Assembly: GCA_902564535.1 (NCBI GenBank)
Contig: CACFBG010000006.1
Span: forward strand, 1-64,000
Reading direction: 5' to 3'
From: an uncultured Prochlorococcus sp.
GTDB lineage: Bacteria > Cyanobacteriota > Cyanobacteriia > PCC-6307 > Cyanobiaceae
Length of the DNA: 64,000 nucleotides
Position numbers and translations under genes: made by a program. The notes under the pieces were generated by a model. The model had not been told where the DNA came from. It saw nothing but the letters and a program-made list of their open reading frames with translations, and did not search any database. Below, in pieces: positions 1-8,844 of this stretch. Position 1 is the first letter of the stretch. Each line of letters opens with the position of its first letter.

Positions 1-1
1 G

Positions 2-157
2 CCAATCTTTTCAGATGAATATCCAACTCCTGCTAAGCGTCCTTGTTATTCATTATTAGATTGCAGAGAGACCACAAGCATTTTGGATATAAGTCAAACT
101 CATTGGAGGCAATCTCTATTTGATGTTTGCAAGCAATTGCGCTTAAGATTGAAATGA
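2..157 (+). CDS. rfbD: dTDP-4-dehydrorhamnose reductase, C-terminal fragment (cut by window edge)
   Basis: This open frame enters from the left edge and ends at a TGA, leaving the last 51 residues. It contains the sequence YPTPAKRPCYSLLD, which matches the conserved C-terminal segment of RmlD/RfbD reductases (YPTPAxRPxxSxLd), followed by a terminal helix. RmlD makes dTDP-L-rhamnose from dTDP-4-keto-L-rhamnose. It lies 36 bp upstream of rmlB on the same strand, the usual partner in this pathway, so the two are probably co-transcribed. The call rests on the C-terminal motif and the neighbour only, since the Rossmann domain is outside the window. Confidence 0.8.
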   Translation, partial: PIFSDEYPTPAKRPCYSLLDCRETTSILDISQTHWRQSLFDVCKQLRLRLK

Positions 158-193
158 CTGTGTGTATTAGTTCCTATTCAGGAGTGAATTGAA

Positions 194-1294
194 TTGATAG
201 ATCTGAATTCTTATTTCCAAGAACCTCCAAGAATTCTAGTTACTGGAGGTGCAGGCTTTATTGGAGGGGCTCTAATTCGAAAATTATTAAAGGAAACACA
301 AGCGAAGATATTTAATCTCGATAAGTTAGGTTACGCTAGTGATTTATCAGGCATAGAAAAAACATTATTTTCTTTAGATAATCAAGATTCCAATCGGTAT
401 CAATTTATCAAAGTTGATCTTTCTAAGATAGATACTACTTTAGATGCAATAAAGAGCATTAGTCCTGATTTAATTTTTCATTTAGCAGCAGAAAGTCATG
501 TTGATAGATCTATTGATAATCCTATTACTTTTCTTGAAAGTAATGTAATAGGAACATACAATCTTCTCAATGCTGCAAGATGTCATTGGGATAGATTACC
601 TAAAACAAGAAAAGCTACTTTTCGCTTCCATCATATTAGTACTGATGAGGTTTTTGGATCTCTAGGAGATCATGGAAGATTTTCGGAATCGAGTCCTTAT
701 GATCCCAGAAGCCCTTATTCAGCAAGTAAGGCAGCAAGTGATCATTTTGTAAGTGCCTGGAACCATACTTATGGATTACCAGTTGTAATTACAAATTGTT
801 CAAATAACTATGGACCTTGGCAGTTTCCAGAGAAATTAATCCCAGTAGTTATTTTAAAGGCTCTAGAGGGCGAGTCCATTCCTCTTTATGGAGATGGTAA
901 GAATGTTCGAGATTGGCTCTATGTAGAAGACCATGTTGATGGATTATTATGCGCTGCTTTAAGTGGAAAAATAGGCGGTAAATATTGTATTGGTGGTAAT
1001 AGTGAACAATCTAATAAGCAAGTTGTTGAAAAAATTTGTTTTTTGTTAGATGAAATGATGCCTTCAAATAATTCATATACTTCTTTAATTGAATATGTAA
1101 AAGATAGACCTGGACATGACTATCGTTATGCTATTAACCCTAAGCTGATCAATGATGAATTAAATTGGTCTCCTTCTATTGATTTTGAAATAGGCCTTCG
1201 TAAAACTATTGCTTGGTATCTAGAAAATTTAGATTGGTGTAATTTTGTTCTAAGTAAATCTGGTTACTCAGGTGAAAGACTAGGGCGAAATTAA
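194..1294 (+). CDS. rfbB: dTDP-glucose 4,6-dehydratase
   Basis: RmlB/RfbB converts dTDP-glucose to dTDP-4-keto-6-deoxyglucose, the second step of dTDP-rhamnose synthesis, in the cytoplasm. The 366-residue protein is an extended short-chain dehydrogenase. The NAD-binding GGAGFIGG is near residues 18-25, the family's catalytic Thr-Asp-Glu at 150-152, and the Tyr-x-x-x-Lys pair at Y175/K179 (YSASK). SHVDRS at 101-106 is also typical of RmlB. The start is a TTG preceded by AGGAG at 180-184, a good Shine-Dalgarno spacing. It follows rmlD and converges on the next gene with only 8 bp between them. Length is close to the family norm of about 355. Confidence 0.93.
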   Translation: MIDLNSYFQEPPRILVTGGAGFIGGALIRKLLKETQAKIFNLDKLGYASDLSGIEKTLFSLDNQDSNRYQFIKVDLSKIDTTLDAIKSISPDLIFHLAAESHVDRSIDNPITFLESNVIGTYNLLNAARCHWDRLPKTRKATFRFHHISTDEVFGSLGDHGRFSESSPYDPRSPYSASKAASDHFVSAWNHTYGLPVVITNCSNNYGPWQFPEKLIPVVILKALEGESIPLYGDGKNVRDWLYVEDHVDGLLCAALSGKIGGKYCIGGNSEQSNKQVVEKICFLLDEMMPSNNSYTSLIEYVKDRPGHDYRYAINPKLINDELNWSPSIDFEIGLRKTIAWYLENLDWCNFVLSKSGYSGERLGRN

Positions 1295-1302
1295 TTTAGT
1301 CT

Positions 1303-2502
1303 TTAACATCCAAATTTTTTATGTAGTTGTACATTTATAGTTTTGATCACACTTGACCAATTATCTTTAGATTGTTGTCTAAATAATCGAATGCTGGGGT
1401 ACCATTGAGTGCTGTTGCCTTGTAAACCCCATCTCCATTCTGGGACCCATGGTAATGCCACCCATGTTTCGATACCCATTGCTCCTGCTAAATGAGCAAT
1501 AACGCTATCGGTAGTTATAACCAGATCACATTGATCTATAACTGCTGCTGTATCTCTAAAGTCCAGACTTTGATTGAGTTGATATTGTCCTTCAACAAAT
1601 GAGAGATGCAGATTGCTTTTCAGTTGTCTTTGGCCAACACCTTTTTGAAGGGATACAAATTCTATCCCTTTTAAATTCTTTATTTCTAAAAGATCATTAA
1701 AATGCATAGATCTGCCTTCATTATAAATACTTTTCTCAAATTCTAGATTTCCTTGCCAGTGTAATCCTATTAGTTTATGATTTTGTTGTCGCATTAATAT
1801 GCTTTTCCATTTTGAAATCCTCTCTAGATTTGCTTTTATATATGCATTTTGTTGAGGAATTTTAGCGTTTATCTTGCATTTTAATGGCATGCTTAAAAGA
1901 GAACACCATTTTGTAAGTCTAGGGTCTTGACTAGGACTTAATGTATTAGTAACGTTTTTAAGACTGCTGCCCTCTTTTAGTAATAAAATCAGTTGGCTTT
2001 GACAAAAAAGAATTACATTCACTCCTAATTTTTCTATTGCAATTGCAAATCGACAAAATTGAATTGTATCACCTAAACCTTGTTCGGATACTAAAATAAG
2101 GTTTTTAGGAAGTTGTTTATCTTCTTGAAGTCCATTCCATTCTTGACCGTAATAGGTTTTGAAGAAATTATTATCTTCTTTAGTTAACCTGGCTTCGTAA
2201 GCGTTCCAACCTTCTTCGAAGTTTTCCGTTAAAAGTAAATCTAAGGCAAGATTTTGTTTGGCTGATTCCTTTCCTTCTCCAGGAATATCAATGCTTTTTC
2301 TGTATGCGCGAATAGCTTCAAGTACTTTTCTTTGCATATGCAAGGCAATTCCAAGATTATAATAAGCAACTGATAGATTGGGACTTTTTAAAATACCTTT
2401 TGAGATGAGATTTTGTGCTAAAGAAGGATCTCGTGGACAGATAGAATTTCCATAATTTATTAAATCAATACTGCTTAAATGATCCATAAATTTTCTATAC
2501 AA
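1303..2502 (-). CDS. TPR protein with a GT9-like (heptosyltransferase-type) C-terminal domain
   Basis: Residues about 28-105 resemble TPR helices (VAYYNLGIAL, then an EAIRAYRKSI helix). SEQGLGDTIQF at 139-149 and TTDSVIAHLAGAMG near residue 330 are the two signatures of TPR-linked GT9-like domains, which share the ADP-heptose:LPS heptosyltransferase fold. A tail of the type WYPSIRLFRQ is also typical. The domain order and both motifs recur in the protein at 16700-18484, and the motifs without clear TPRs at 55092-56132. A sugar-transfer role in surface glycan or glycoprotein synthesis is inferred; donor and acceptor cannot be read from the sequence. It is divergent from the gene at 2716. Confidence 0.7.
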   Translation of the reverse strand: MYRKFMDHLSSIDLINYGNSICPRDPSLAQNLISKGILKSPNLSVAYYNLGIALHMQRKVLEAIRAYRKSIDIPGEGKESAKQNLALDLLLTENFEEGWNAYEARLTKEDNNFFKTYYGQEWNGLQEDKQLPKNLILVSEQGLGDTIQFCRFAIAIEKLGVNVILFCQSQLILLLKEGSSLKNVTNTLSPSQDPRLTKWCSLLSMPLKCKINAKIPQQNAYIKANLERISKWKSILMRQQNHKLIGLHWQGNLEFEKSIYNEGRSMHFNDLLEIKNLKGIEFVSLQKGVGQRQLKSNLHLSFVEGQYQLNQSLDFRDTAAVIDQCDLVITTDSVIAHLAGAMGIETWVALPWVPEWRWGLQGNSTQWYPSIRLFRQQSKDNWSSVIKTINVQLHKKFGC

Positions 2503-2658
2503 AAGGTTTTAAGATTGGTCAGAGAATACTTGCTACAGGGAATGTATTTTCCATTCTTTAATTATATATGCCTGTTAAATAAATTTTATGAATTTAGTCA
2601 ATGTTTGATTCTATATTTCTGGAGCTTAATCAATTTTCTCGTAAAGTTATGATCCTTT

Positions 2659-2672
2659 TGATGCTTGCATCA
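2659..2672. promoter_or_regulatory. 14-bp palindrome in a divergent promoter region
   Basis: TGATGC-TT-GCATCA is a perfect inverted repeat with a 2-bp centre. It sits in the 213-bp gap between the divergent genes starting at 2502 (minus) and 2716 (plus), 44 bp upstream of the latter. It could be a regulator binding site. The AT-rich gap gives a real chance of coincidence, and no clear promoter boxes flank it. Confidence 0.25.
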
Positions 2673-2715
2673 TTACCTCTACATGAGAAGCTTATATACA
2701 TAGATAGTCCCTTTA

Positions 2716-3618
2716 ATGAGGATTTTGGTTGCAATAGTCCACCATTGGAACCCTGATGGATGTGGACGGCATGCTTCTCTCAGACCTGATTTTCGTCCTC
2801 GAAAGGAGGGCTTGCAGCAACAGCTGCTTGCTTTGAAGCGGCTCGGGCCTTTTCAAGGCACGGTAGATTTCTCCTCCTTAAGTTTTTATCCCACTAATGG
2901 TGATTTGGGACATGTCATAGATATCAGATTAATTACTGACGGTCAAAAAACGGTTATTAATCATTTAGATAATGCTTATAAGTCCTACTTTATAGAAGTA
3001 CCAACAAATCCTCTTACTAGTTTCCATTTGGGATTTGAAGCTCAGAAATTTTTAGCTTCTCAACTTGATGAGAATTATGATCTTTATTGTTATATGGAAG
3101 ATGATTTAGTAATACATGACCCAATGTTTTTTCATAAAATAGTTTGGTTTAATAAAGAACTTGGTGATGAAAAATTAGTTTTGCCTCATCGAGTCGAATT
3201 TTTAAAGCATCCATATTTTCTTCAGAAGCTTTATGTAGATGGTCCTTCACAAGAAGTTGCGAAAAAATTAATTCCTAATCCACCTCAATCATTAGTTGCT
3301 GGGACACCTGCTGGAAGAATCAAATATGAGTCTCCATTAAACCCTCATTCTGGATGCTTCTTTTTGACAGCTTCTCAATTAGATTTTTGGCATAAACAAT
3401 CTTCTTGGCAAGATGGTGATGTTAGTTACATATCACCACTTGAAAGTGCAGCGACACTTGGTATTGCAAGAAATTTCATGCTATATAAACCTACTTTGCC
3501 ATATGCTGCTTGGATGGAAATACAACATTGGGGAGGTGGGTTTATATCACAAATACGACCTCCTGAAAATGCTGAGAAACAAGAAGATACTTTGAAAATT
3601 GAAGAGGCAAAAAATTAA
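2716..3618 (+). CDS. putative glycosyltransferase with an EDD motif (paralogue of 26228-27088)
   Basis: No named family was recognised. The 300-residue protein begins with a hydrophobic strand (MRILVAIVHHWNP), carries YCYMEDDLVI with Glu-Asp-Asp at 128-130, and has NPHSGCFFLT near residue 210. EDD after a hydrophobic strand resembles the DxD metal and nucleotide-sugar site of GT-A glycosyltransferases. The protein at 26228-27088 shares the N-terminal strand, the EDD motif at the same depth and the NPHSGC block, so the two are paralogues inside one glycan island. A GT-A role is inferred. The ATG is well placed, and the gene lies 2 bp upstream of the GT4 gene at 3621, suggesting co-transcription. 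Confidence 0.55.
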   Translation: MRILVAIVHHWNPDGCGRHASLRPDFRPRKEGLQQQLLALKRLGPFQGTVDFSSLSFYPTNGDLGHVIDIRLITDGQKTVINHLDNAYKSYFIEVPTNPLTSFHLGFEAQKFLASQLDENYDLYCYMEDDLVIHDPMFFHKIVWFNKELGDEKLVLPHRVEFLKHPYFLQKLYVDGPSQEVAKKLIPNPPQSLVAGTPAGRIKYESPLNPHSGCFFLTASQLDFWHKQSSWQDGDVSYISPLESAATLGIARNFMLYKPTLPYAAWMEIQHWGGGFISQIRPPENAEKQEDTLKIEEAKN

Positions 3619-3620
3619 CT

Positions 3621-4838
3621 ATGATTTCCTTAAAAATTTTACTTATTCATCAAAATTTCCCTGGACAGTTTCGTCAGTTGGCACCATTTTTATATAATCA
3701 AGGTCATGAAATTATCTCTATATGTTCACATAAACGTCCTGTTATTGGTAAGTTTAGAGTATTGCGTTATGAAGTTCCAGAAAAGCTTCCAGAAGGATCG
3801 CCTCATTCCTCTCAGTTATCTCATGAGGCCTTTATTAGGGCCTCAAATGTTGCCAAGATTTGTTCACAATTAAAGGCGGAAGGTTGGTATCCAGACTTGA
3901 TATGCGCCCATACAGGGTGGGGCGAAACTTTGGCAATTAAAGAAGTGTGGGAGAATGTTCCTCAAATACTTTGGCCTGAGCTTTGGCTGCGTCCCGAGCA
4001 TGCAGGATGGGGCTTGGATCCAACGAAATTAAGACCTTCTTTAGAACAACAGTTAGAACATGTTCCTAGAAATACTCTAACTAGGGCAGCATTATCTCAA
4101 GCAAATGGTTGGGTGGTACCAACGAAGCATCAAGCACAGAGTTTTCCTAAAGAATTTCAAGATGAGCGAATGCAAGTTATTCACGAAGGTATAGATACTT
4201 CTTTGGCTGTTCCAGATTCTTCAGCAACATTAAAAGTTGGAGATATAAATATTACTCAAGAAATTCCAACAATTACTTTTGTCAATCGAAATTTAGAACG
4301 TTTACGAGGTTTTGATACTTTCATGCGAGCCTTGCCAGAAATTCAGATGAGAAATAAAAAAGTACGTGTGTTAATTGTTGGCGATAACGAAGGTGGTTAT
4401 GGAGGAGGTCATCCAAGTGGAAGGATATTAAAGGATGTTATGTTAGAAGAAATGGCAGGAAAATTGGATTTAAATAGAATTCATTTCCTAGGACGAATTC
4501 CTCATCATTTATTAATTAATTTATTTCAGATAAGTACTGTTCATGTCTATTTAAGCTATCCATTTGTTTTAGGATGGAGTTTGCTTGAAGCGATGTCTTG
4601 TGGTTGTTCTATTATTGGTAGTCAAGGTATGCCAGTATCAGAAGCTATTGAAAATAATGTTCAAGGAATACTGATACCAATTAATGACTATAATCAATTA
4701 TCTAATTCAATTATTGATCTTCTTGGCAAACCTACTTTATGTTCGCAGTTATCTGTGAATGCGAGAAAAAAATCATTAGAATGGGGACAATCATTAACTT
4801 TGGATAAACTTTATAAATATCTCTTAAGTGTTATTTGA
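3621..4838 (+). CDS. glycosyltransferase family 4
   Basis: This is a two-domain GT-B glycosyltransferase of 405 residues. The N-terminal strand and loop (ILLIHQNFPGQFRQL) are the acceptor-side Rossmann start. VIHEGID near residue 186 is a domain-linker block seen in this subgroup. The C-terminal block SLLEAMSCGCSIIGSQ followed by VSEAIENN holds the E-x7-E-like donor-binding region of GT4. It is closely similar in architecture to the protein at 8845-10053, which starts LLFSHSNFPAQFRRL, so the pair arose by duplication. It follows the EDD-motif gene with a 2-bp gap. The sugar specificity is unknown. Confidence 0.85.
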   Translation: MISLKILLIHQNFPGQFRQLAPFLYNQGHEIISICSHKRPVIGKFRVLRYEVPEKLPEGSPHSSQLSHEAFIRASNVAKICSQLKAEGWYPDLICAHTGWGETLAIKEVWENVPQILWPELWLRPEHAGWGLDPTKLRPSLEQQLEHVPRNTLTRAALSQANGWVVPTKHQAQSFPKEFQDERMQVIHEGIDTSLAVPDSSATLKVGDINITQEIPTITFVNRNLERLRGFDTFMRALPEIQMRNKKVRVLIVGDNEGGYGGGHPSGRILKDVMLEEMAGKLDLNRIHFLGRIPHHLLINLFQISTVHVYLSYPFVLGWSLLEAMSCGCSIIGSQGMPVSEAIENNVQGILIPINDYNQLSNSIIDLLGKPTLCSQLSVNARKKSLEWGQSLTLDKLYKYLLSVI

Positions 4839-4871
4839 TAATAGGATCATATCTTCTTCTATTGTGGTTGT

Positions 4872-6029
4872 TTATTTGAAATTTAAAAAAATTTCTTCTA
4901 TTTTCTTTGCTGATGACAGAGTACTAAAATTTTCGTACGCAATTCTTTTTCCATTTTGACCAAAAGTATGAATTAGTTGCGGATTTTTAGCGAGTTTAAG
5001 CAACTTTTGACTAAGATCATTTGGGTCTTCCTTCTTAAATAGCCATCCATTTATCCCAGGTTCTACTAGTTCCTTGCTGCCTCCTACACCACTGGAAATC
5101 AAAGCAAGACCACTTGCCATTGCTTCTGCTTGAACAATTCCAAATGCTTCTGGGTAAATTGAAGGGAAAACAAATATATGATTTAGTCTAAAAAATCTTG
5201 AAAGTTGTGATCTGGTTAAAGACCCTGTAAAAAAAACTGAATCTCTAATGTGATTTTGATTGAGAAAGTTTTCTAGCGCTTCTTTATACCCATGACCAAA
5301 TTCTCCTCCTGCGATGTATGTTCGCGTAAAGATACCTAAGTCTTTTAGTTTGACTAAAGCTTCTATTAATGTATGCAACCCCTTTGATGACATTAATAGA
5401 CCTGCAAACCCAATACATAGAGGCTTATTTTGAGAGCCATCTGGCAATTCAGGTAGTTTTCTTTTATTCAAATTATTGTCAAACAATTCTACTCTTGCGC
5501 CAGGATAAATAATATTAGAATGTTCCACCTTGAATCCTTTTTGCACTAATGATTCATAAACAGCATAACTTGCTGATAATAAGACATATCTTTTTATTTT
5601 TGGTATGCCTAATGAGCTAAAAGAAGGCTCCATGAAACCTATATGATGAAGTATGGGTAAACCTGTATTGATTAATGTTGGAAGAATTTCAAGACCAATT
5701 AGATCTAGATTTCCAATTAAAATTCCTGTCCAATTTTGATCTAAAAGAATCTCTTTTAAGAGAGCAATATTATCTTGATCTATTTTTGATCTTTTGATGG
5801 GATCTAAAATATTATTTACTCCGCCTTCGTATGAACCTTTGAGGGAAAGAGATCTATTAATTTCATACTCTTGATTTTCGTGAGTTGTATTTAAATATGG
5901 TGCATTACTACATATAACAGTGATTTCGTGCCCGAGTTTTCTCAGCCCCCACACAAAATCTGCCATCGCTCTTCCATATCCTCCTAATTCCTGAGGGGGA
6001 TAAAGGTTGGTTATAAGAAGAATTTTCAT
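4872..6029 (-). CDS. glycosyltransferase family 4
   Basis: GT-B glycosyltransferase. MKILLITNLYPPQELGGYG gives the first strand and the glycine loop, and PEAFGIVQAEAMASGLALIS is the canonical GT4 E-x7-E donor site near residue 310. The open frame extends 11 residues further to an ATG at 6062. I chose the ATG at 6029 because the family begins directly with the MKILLITN strand and because the longer form would run into the divergent gene at 6080. It converges on the gene ending at 4838. The transferred sugar cannot be predicted. Confidence 0.85.
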   Translation of the reverse strand: MKILLITNLYPPQELGGYGRAMADFVWGLRKLGHEITVICSNAPYLNTTHENQEYEINRSLSLKGSYEGGVNNILDPIKRSKIDQDNIALLKEILLDQNWTGILIGNLDLIGLEILPTLINTGLPILHHIGFMEPSFSSLGIPKIKRYVLLSASYAVYESLVQKGFKVEHSNIIYPGARVELFDNNLNKRKLPELPDGSQNKPLCIGFAGLLMSSKGLHTLIEALVKLKDLGIFTRTYIAGGEFGHGYKEALENFLNQNHIRDSVFFTGSLTRSQLSRFFRLNHIFVFPSIYPEAFGIVQAEAMASGLALISSGVGGSKELVEPGINGWLFKKEDPNDLSQKLLKLAKNPQLIHTFGQNGKRIAYENFSTLSSAKKIEEIFLNFK

Positions 6030-6079
6030 GGCCAATCTTCGGTTTTTCTCATAGGCTGTCACTTCAAATTCTCATTCTT

Positions 6080-7654
6080 GTGAGTAATCTGCCCGCTCTT
6101 GTTGCTAGTTCAGATCTATTGCCTGAAGGAGGACCTTTAAATGGTCGTCGCTTAGCTGGGCAAACTTTGTTATGGCTTTGGTCTAAATATTCTGCATCTG
6201 ATCCTTTAGCTTTGCTTTCTTCTAAGGATTTAAAAGCAGGCTTTGAAAGATTTAGCAGATTGGCTGGCCATAGAGGAAAGCTAAATATTCTTGATTTTAT
6301 CAATCCAGCAGAAATAACTCCATATGGGGCTTTGTTTCTACCCGACCCTTCTATTGGTCGATGGGCTCATTGGCGGGCACTTTGTGGCCCAGCAAAATTT
6401 TCTCTTATAGGTCAAATTCATACATTAAGTACACCGGTTTCAATGCGTTTAATGCAGGAGCTTGTGACTGAACCTATTAAACCTTGGGATGCTTTGATTT
6501 GCAGTAGTCATGCAGGTAAAGCAGTTGTTCAAGGCGTTTTGGATGATAGAGAAGAGCAGTTATTAAATAGATTTCAACAAAATATTCCTGCAAATATTGA
6601 AAGACCTCAATTACCTGTAATTCCTCTACCTATTGATACTGAACAGATTCAAAAGGCATTACCCAGCAAAATCTCAGCACGTAAAAACCTAGGTTTGGAT
6701 CCGAATGCGCATGTAGTTCTTTGGTTGGGCAGATTATCCATGCTCACAAAGTTAGATCCTTGGCCTACTTATCTTGCATTGGAACAAGCAGCATTACTAC
6801 TCAAAAAACCTTTGATTTTGATTGAATGTGGGCCAGATGATTCGCCTCATCAAGCAATACATTTTAATCAATTAAAGTCTTTATGTCCCCATGTTAATTT
6901 TGCTCGTTTTGGAGGAGATAAACCGGTTTCTGAAAGTACCAAGTATCAATGTATGGCTTCATCAGATATCGCAATTTCATTAGTCGACAATACTCAAGAG
7001 ACTTTTGGCTTGTCCGTAGCTGAGGCGATGGCATCAGGTTTGCCAGTAGTTGCATCAAATTGGAATGGATATAGGGATTTAATAAGGGATGGAATAGATG
7101 GTTTTTTGATTCCTACTAAATGGAGTTCTTCGGCCCATGATCTTTCTACTCGCCTTGGTTGGGCAAGTTCATTAGGGATAATGAACTATCCAATGTCTGC
7201 TGGATGCCTCGCTCAACTTGTTCAAATTGATTTATCAGCAGCTGTAGCGGCAATTGTTTCTCTTTTGACCCAGCCAGCGATGCTTAGAGCAATGAGTGAA
7301 GCTGCAAAGTTTAGAGCTGAAAAGCATTTTGGATTTGCATTTGTCATGGCTAAATATATAGAGCTTTTTGAATTACTTAAGGAGAAAAGACAATTAGCTT
7401 CTGAGAAACATCAAATTCCCCAAAAACCTTCTATCACTATTAATCCGGTTCAAGCTTTTACTAGTTATCCATCCTCATTTTCTGAATCAATATTCAATGA
7501 TAATATGGAATGCAATGATCTACCTGAGGTAGTTAAAGAAGGGAGATCGCCTTTATGGAATGAATTAAAAAATGGATTACCATCTAATCTCCTAACTAAA
7601 TTAGAAAAGGAATTATTACTTAAACATCAAATTAACAAATCTAATTTATTTTGA
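6080..7654 (+). CDS. glycosyltransferase family 4, long form
   Basis: A 524-residue GT-B protein. The C-terminal half has VVLWLGRLSMLTK, then ETFGLSVAEAMASGLPVVAS, the GT4 E-x7-E block near residues 308-327. After the catalytic core there is an insertion and a roughly 70-residue tail without recognisable motifs. The annotated start is GTG at 6080. However, the same frame is open back to 6017, and its codons just upstream encode LQILILV, a typical GT4 first strand leading into SNLPA. The true start may therefore be a non-standard codon such as CTG at 6056. A TTGA overlap couples it to the next small gene. Confidence 0.8.
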   Translation: MSNLPALVASSDLLPEGGPLNGRRLAGQTLLWLWSKYSASDPLALLSSKDLKAGFERFSRLAGHRGKLNILDFINPAEITPYGALFLPDPSIGRWAHWRALCGPAKFSLIGQIHTLSTPVSMRLMQELVTEPIKPWDALICSSHAGKAVVQGVLDDREEQLLNRFQQNIPANIERPQLPVIPLPIDTEQIQKALPSKISARKNLGLDPNAHVVLWLGRLSMLTKLDPWPTYLALEQAALLLKKPLILIECGPDDSPHQAIHFNQLKSLCPHVNFARFGGDKPVSESTKYQCMASSDIAISLVDNTQETFGLSVAEAMASGLPVVASNWNGYRDLIRDGIDGFLIPTKWSSSAHDLSTRLGWASSLGIMNYPMSAGCLAQLVQIDLSAAVAAIVSLLTQPAMLRAMSEAAKFRAEKHFGFAFVMAKYIELFELLKEKRQLASEKHQIPQKPSITINPVQAFTSYPSSFSESIFNDNMECNDLPEVVKEGRSPLWNELKNGLPSNLLTKLEKELLLKHQINKSNLF

Positions 7655-7875
7655 GACACTCAACTGTACGACATTTCTTAATTCGAACCCATTGGAAAAG
7701 ATGGCTTTTACCTTGCTTGTGTTTACTGCCGTATATCCTTTCTCTTCTTTGGCTGGTTGCATCTGGTCTTTATTGGGTTGCCCAAGTAATGCTTGCTCCT
7801 TTAGCAATGGGAATAATTTTAGCTGCTTTGACTTATTTGTTAGCTGTTATTGAATTTCGAGGAACCCTTCGCTGA
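7651..7875 (+). CDS. small two-helix membrane protein
   Basis: The function is not recognised. The 74-residue product has a basic N-terminus (RHFLIRTHWKRW), a hydrophobic segment at about 18-40 and a second at about 42-66, then a short EFRGTLR tail. This predicts a small inner-membrane protein with two transmembrane helices. The TTG start overlaps the stop codon of the preceding GT4 gene (TTGA), so translation is probably coupled and both belong to one transcript. It may be a membrane partner of the neighbouring glycosyltransferases, which is inference from position only. Confidence 0.6.
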   Translation: MRHSTVRHFLIRTHWKRWLLPCLCLLPYILSLLWLVASGLYWVAQVMLAPLAMGIILAALTYLLAVIEFRGTLR

Positions 7876-7894
7876 GATATCCTTTATCATGTAA

Positions 7895-8824
7895 TTGAGT
7901 GTATGCAATCAAGTGGTGCAAATACCAAATTCAGCATGGTCAGTGCAAGGGGCAAAGGCCCAAGGTCAACGAGAGCTTTTGGCTAGATTCTGGATTGCAG
8001 CTCCAACAGATATGTTGGAAATTTTATGGGAATCACAGTTAGGACAAGCAACTGTTGAATTGGTTCAAGTCTTAAATAATGACTCTCAATTAACTCCACA
8101 GGAGATTGAACTCAGGACACAAATTAATGAAAGGCTTGGTCAAGGTTTGCAACAGCCTTTGTCCCCTCAGCTTCTTTTAGCTGCTTTTCTTTTTTCTCCT
8201 AAAGATCGTCTAATAATTCAAAATCCAGAACAGTCTTTACCTTCTTGGCTGGTTAAAATATATCAGACTCTTTATAGCAATACTTCAGTTAATACAACTT
8301 TTACCCCTTCAAATATTTCTGGGGTACAAGGAGATAGTCAAGTAGAAGATTTAAATAAGTTTCCTAATACTTTGCAGGAATTAATTACTAATAAAATTCA
8401 ATTAAATAGGATGCTTGGATTGGCAAATTTATATTATATTGATCCTGAAGATAAGGAAATATATGATGAACTTGTAGAAGTAAGAAGATCCTTTTCCCAT
8501 GCAATAGATAGATGTAACGAGGACGCTTTAGAAGAAATATGGACCAATCATCTGCAAGATAGATATTGGTCAATGGTTAGATCTGGTGTTCAATCACAAT
8601 CTCTTTCATCGGAAGATGAGGATATTAAACAAACTGCTGTCAGCAAGTTATCTCCTGCAATGGGAGGAGGCTTCGATAAGCCTGGTGCAACTAATGCTCT
8701 ACTAATAGCAATGCTTTATTTTGAGCCTGGATCTATGACAGTTAATGATCCTGATCAAAATATTCCTTCTTGGTTAAAAGATAATTTCCAAGAAATATTT
8801 ATGCAACCATTATCTTCAAATTAA
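7895..8824 (+). CDS. hypothetical protein with an internal duplication
   Basis: No family was recognised for this 309-residue, apparently soluble protein. It contains a repeated block. The first copy, about residues 90-127, runs LSPQLLLAAFLFSP to NPEQSLPSWLVKIYQTLY. The second, about 265-302, runs TNALLIAMLYFEPG to DPDQNIPSWLKDNFQEIF. Each copy is preceded by a helical region containing E-x-[IL]-W (LEILWESQL, LEEIWTNHL), so the whole protein looks like two related halves. It starts at a TTG 19 bp after the small membrane protein and ends 20 bp before the next GT4 gene. The position suggests a role with the glycosyltransferases or the RTX protein. Confidence 0.65.
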   Translation: MSVCNQVVQIPNSAWSVQGAKAQGQRELLARFWIAAPTDMLEILWESQLGQATVELVQVLNNDSQLTPQEIELRTQINERLGQGLQQPLSPQLLLAAFLFSPKDRLIIQNPEQSLPSWLVKIYQTLYSNTSVNTTFTPSNISGVQGDSQVEDLNKFPNTLQELITNKIQLNRMLGLANLYYIDPEDKEIYDELVEVRRSFSHAIDRCNEDALEEIWTNHLQDRYWSMVRSGVQSQSLSSEDEDIKQTAVSKLSPAMGGGFDKPGATNALLIAMLYFEPGSMTVNDPDQNIPSWLKDNFQEIFMQPLSSN

Positions 8825-8844
8825 TAGAGAGAATAACTCTCTTC

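Noticed and set aside
4878-4895. GAAATTT-AAAA-AAATTTC hairpin as a bidirectional terminator
   Set aside because: All A/T, lies within the last codons of the minus-strand GT4 gene, and is expected by chance at this base composition.
6064-6303. 79-codon minus-strand frame opposite the GT4 start
   Set aside because: A shadow of the GT4 coding region on the plus strand, without similarity to anything recognised.
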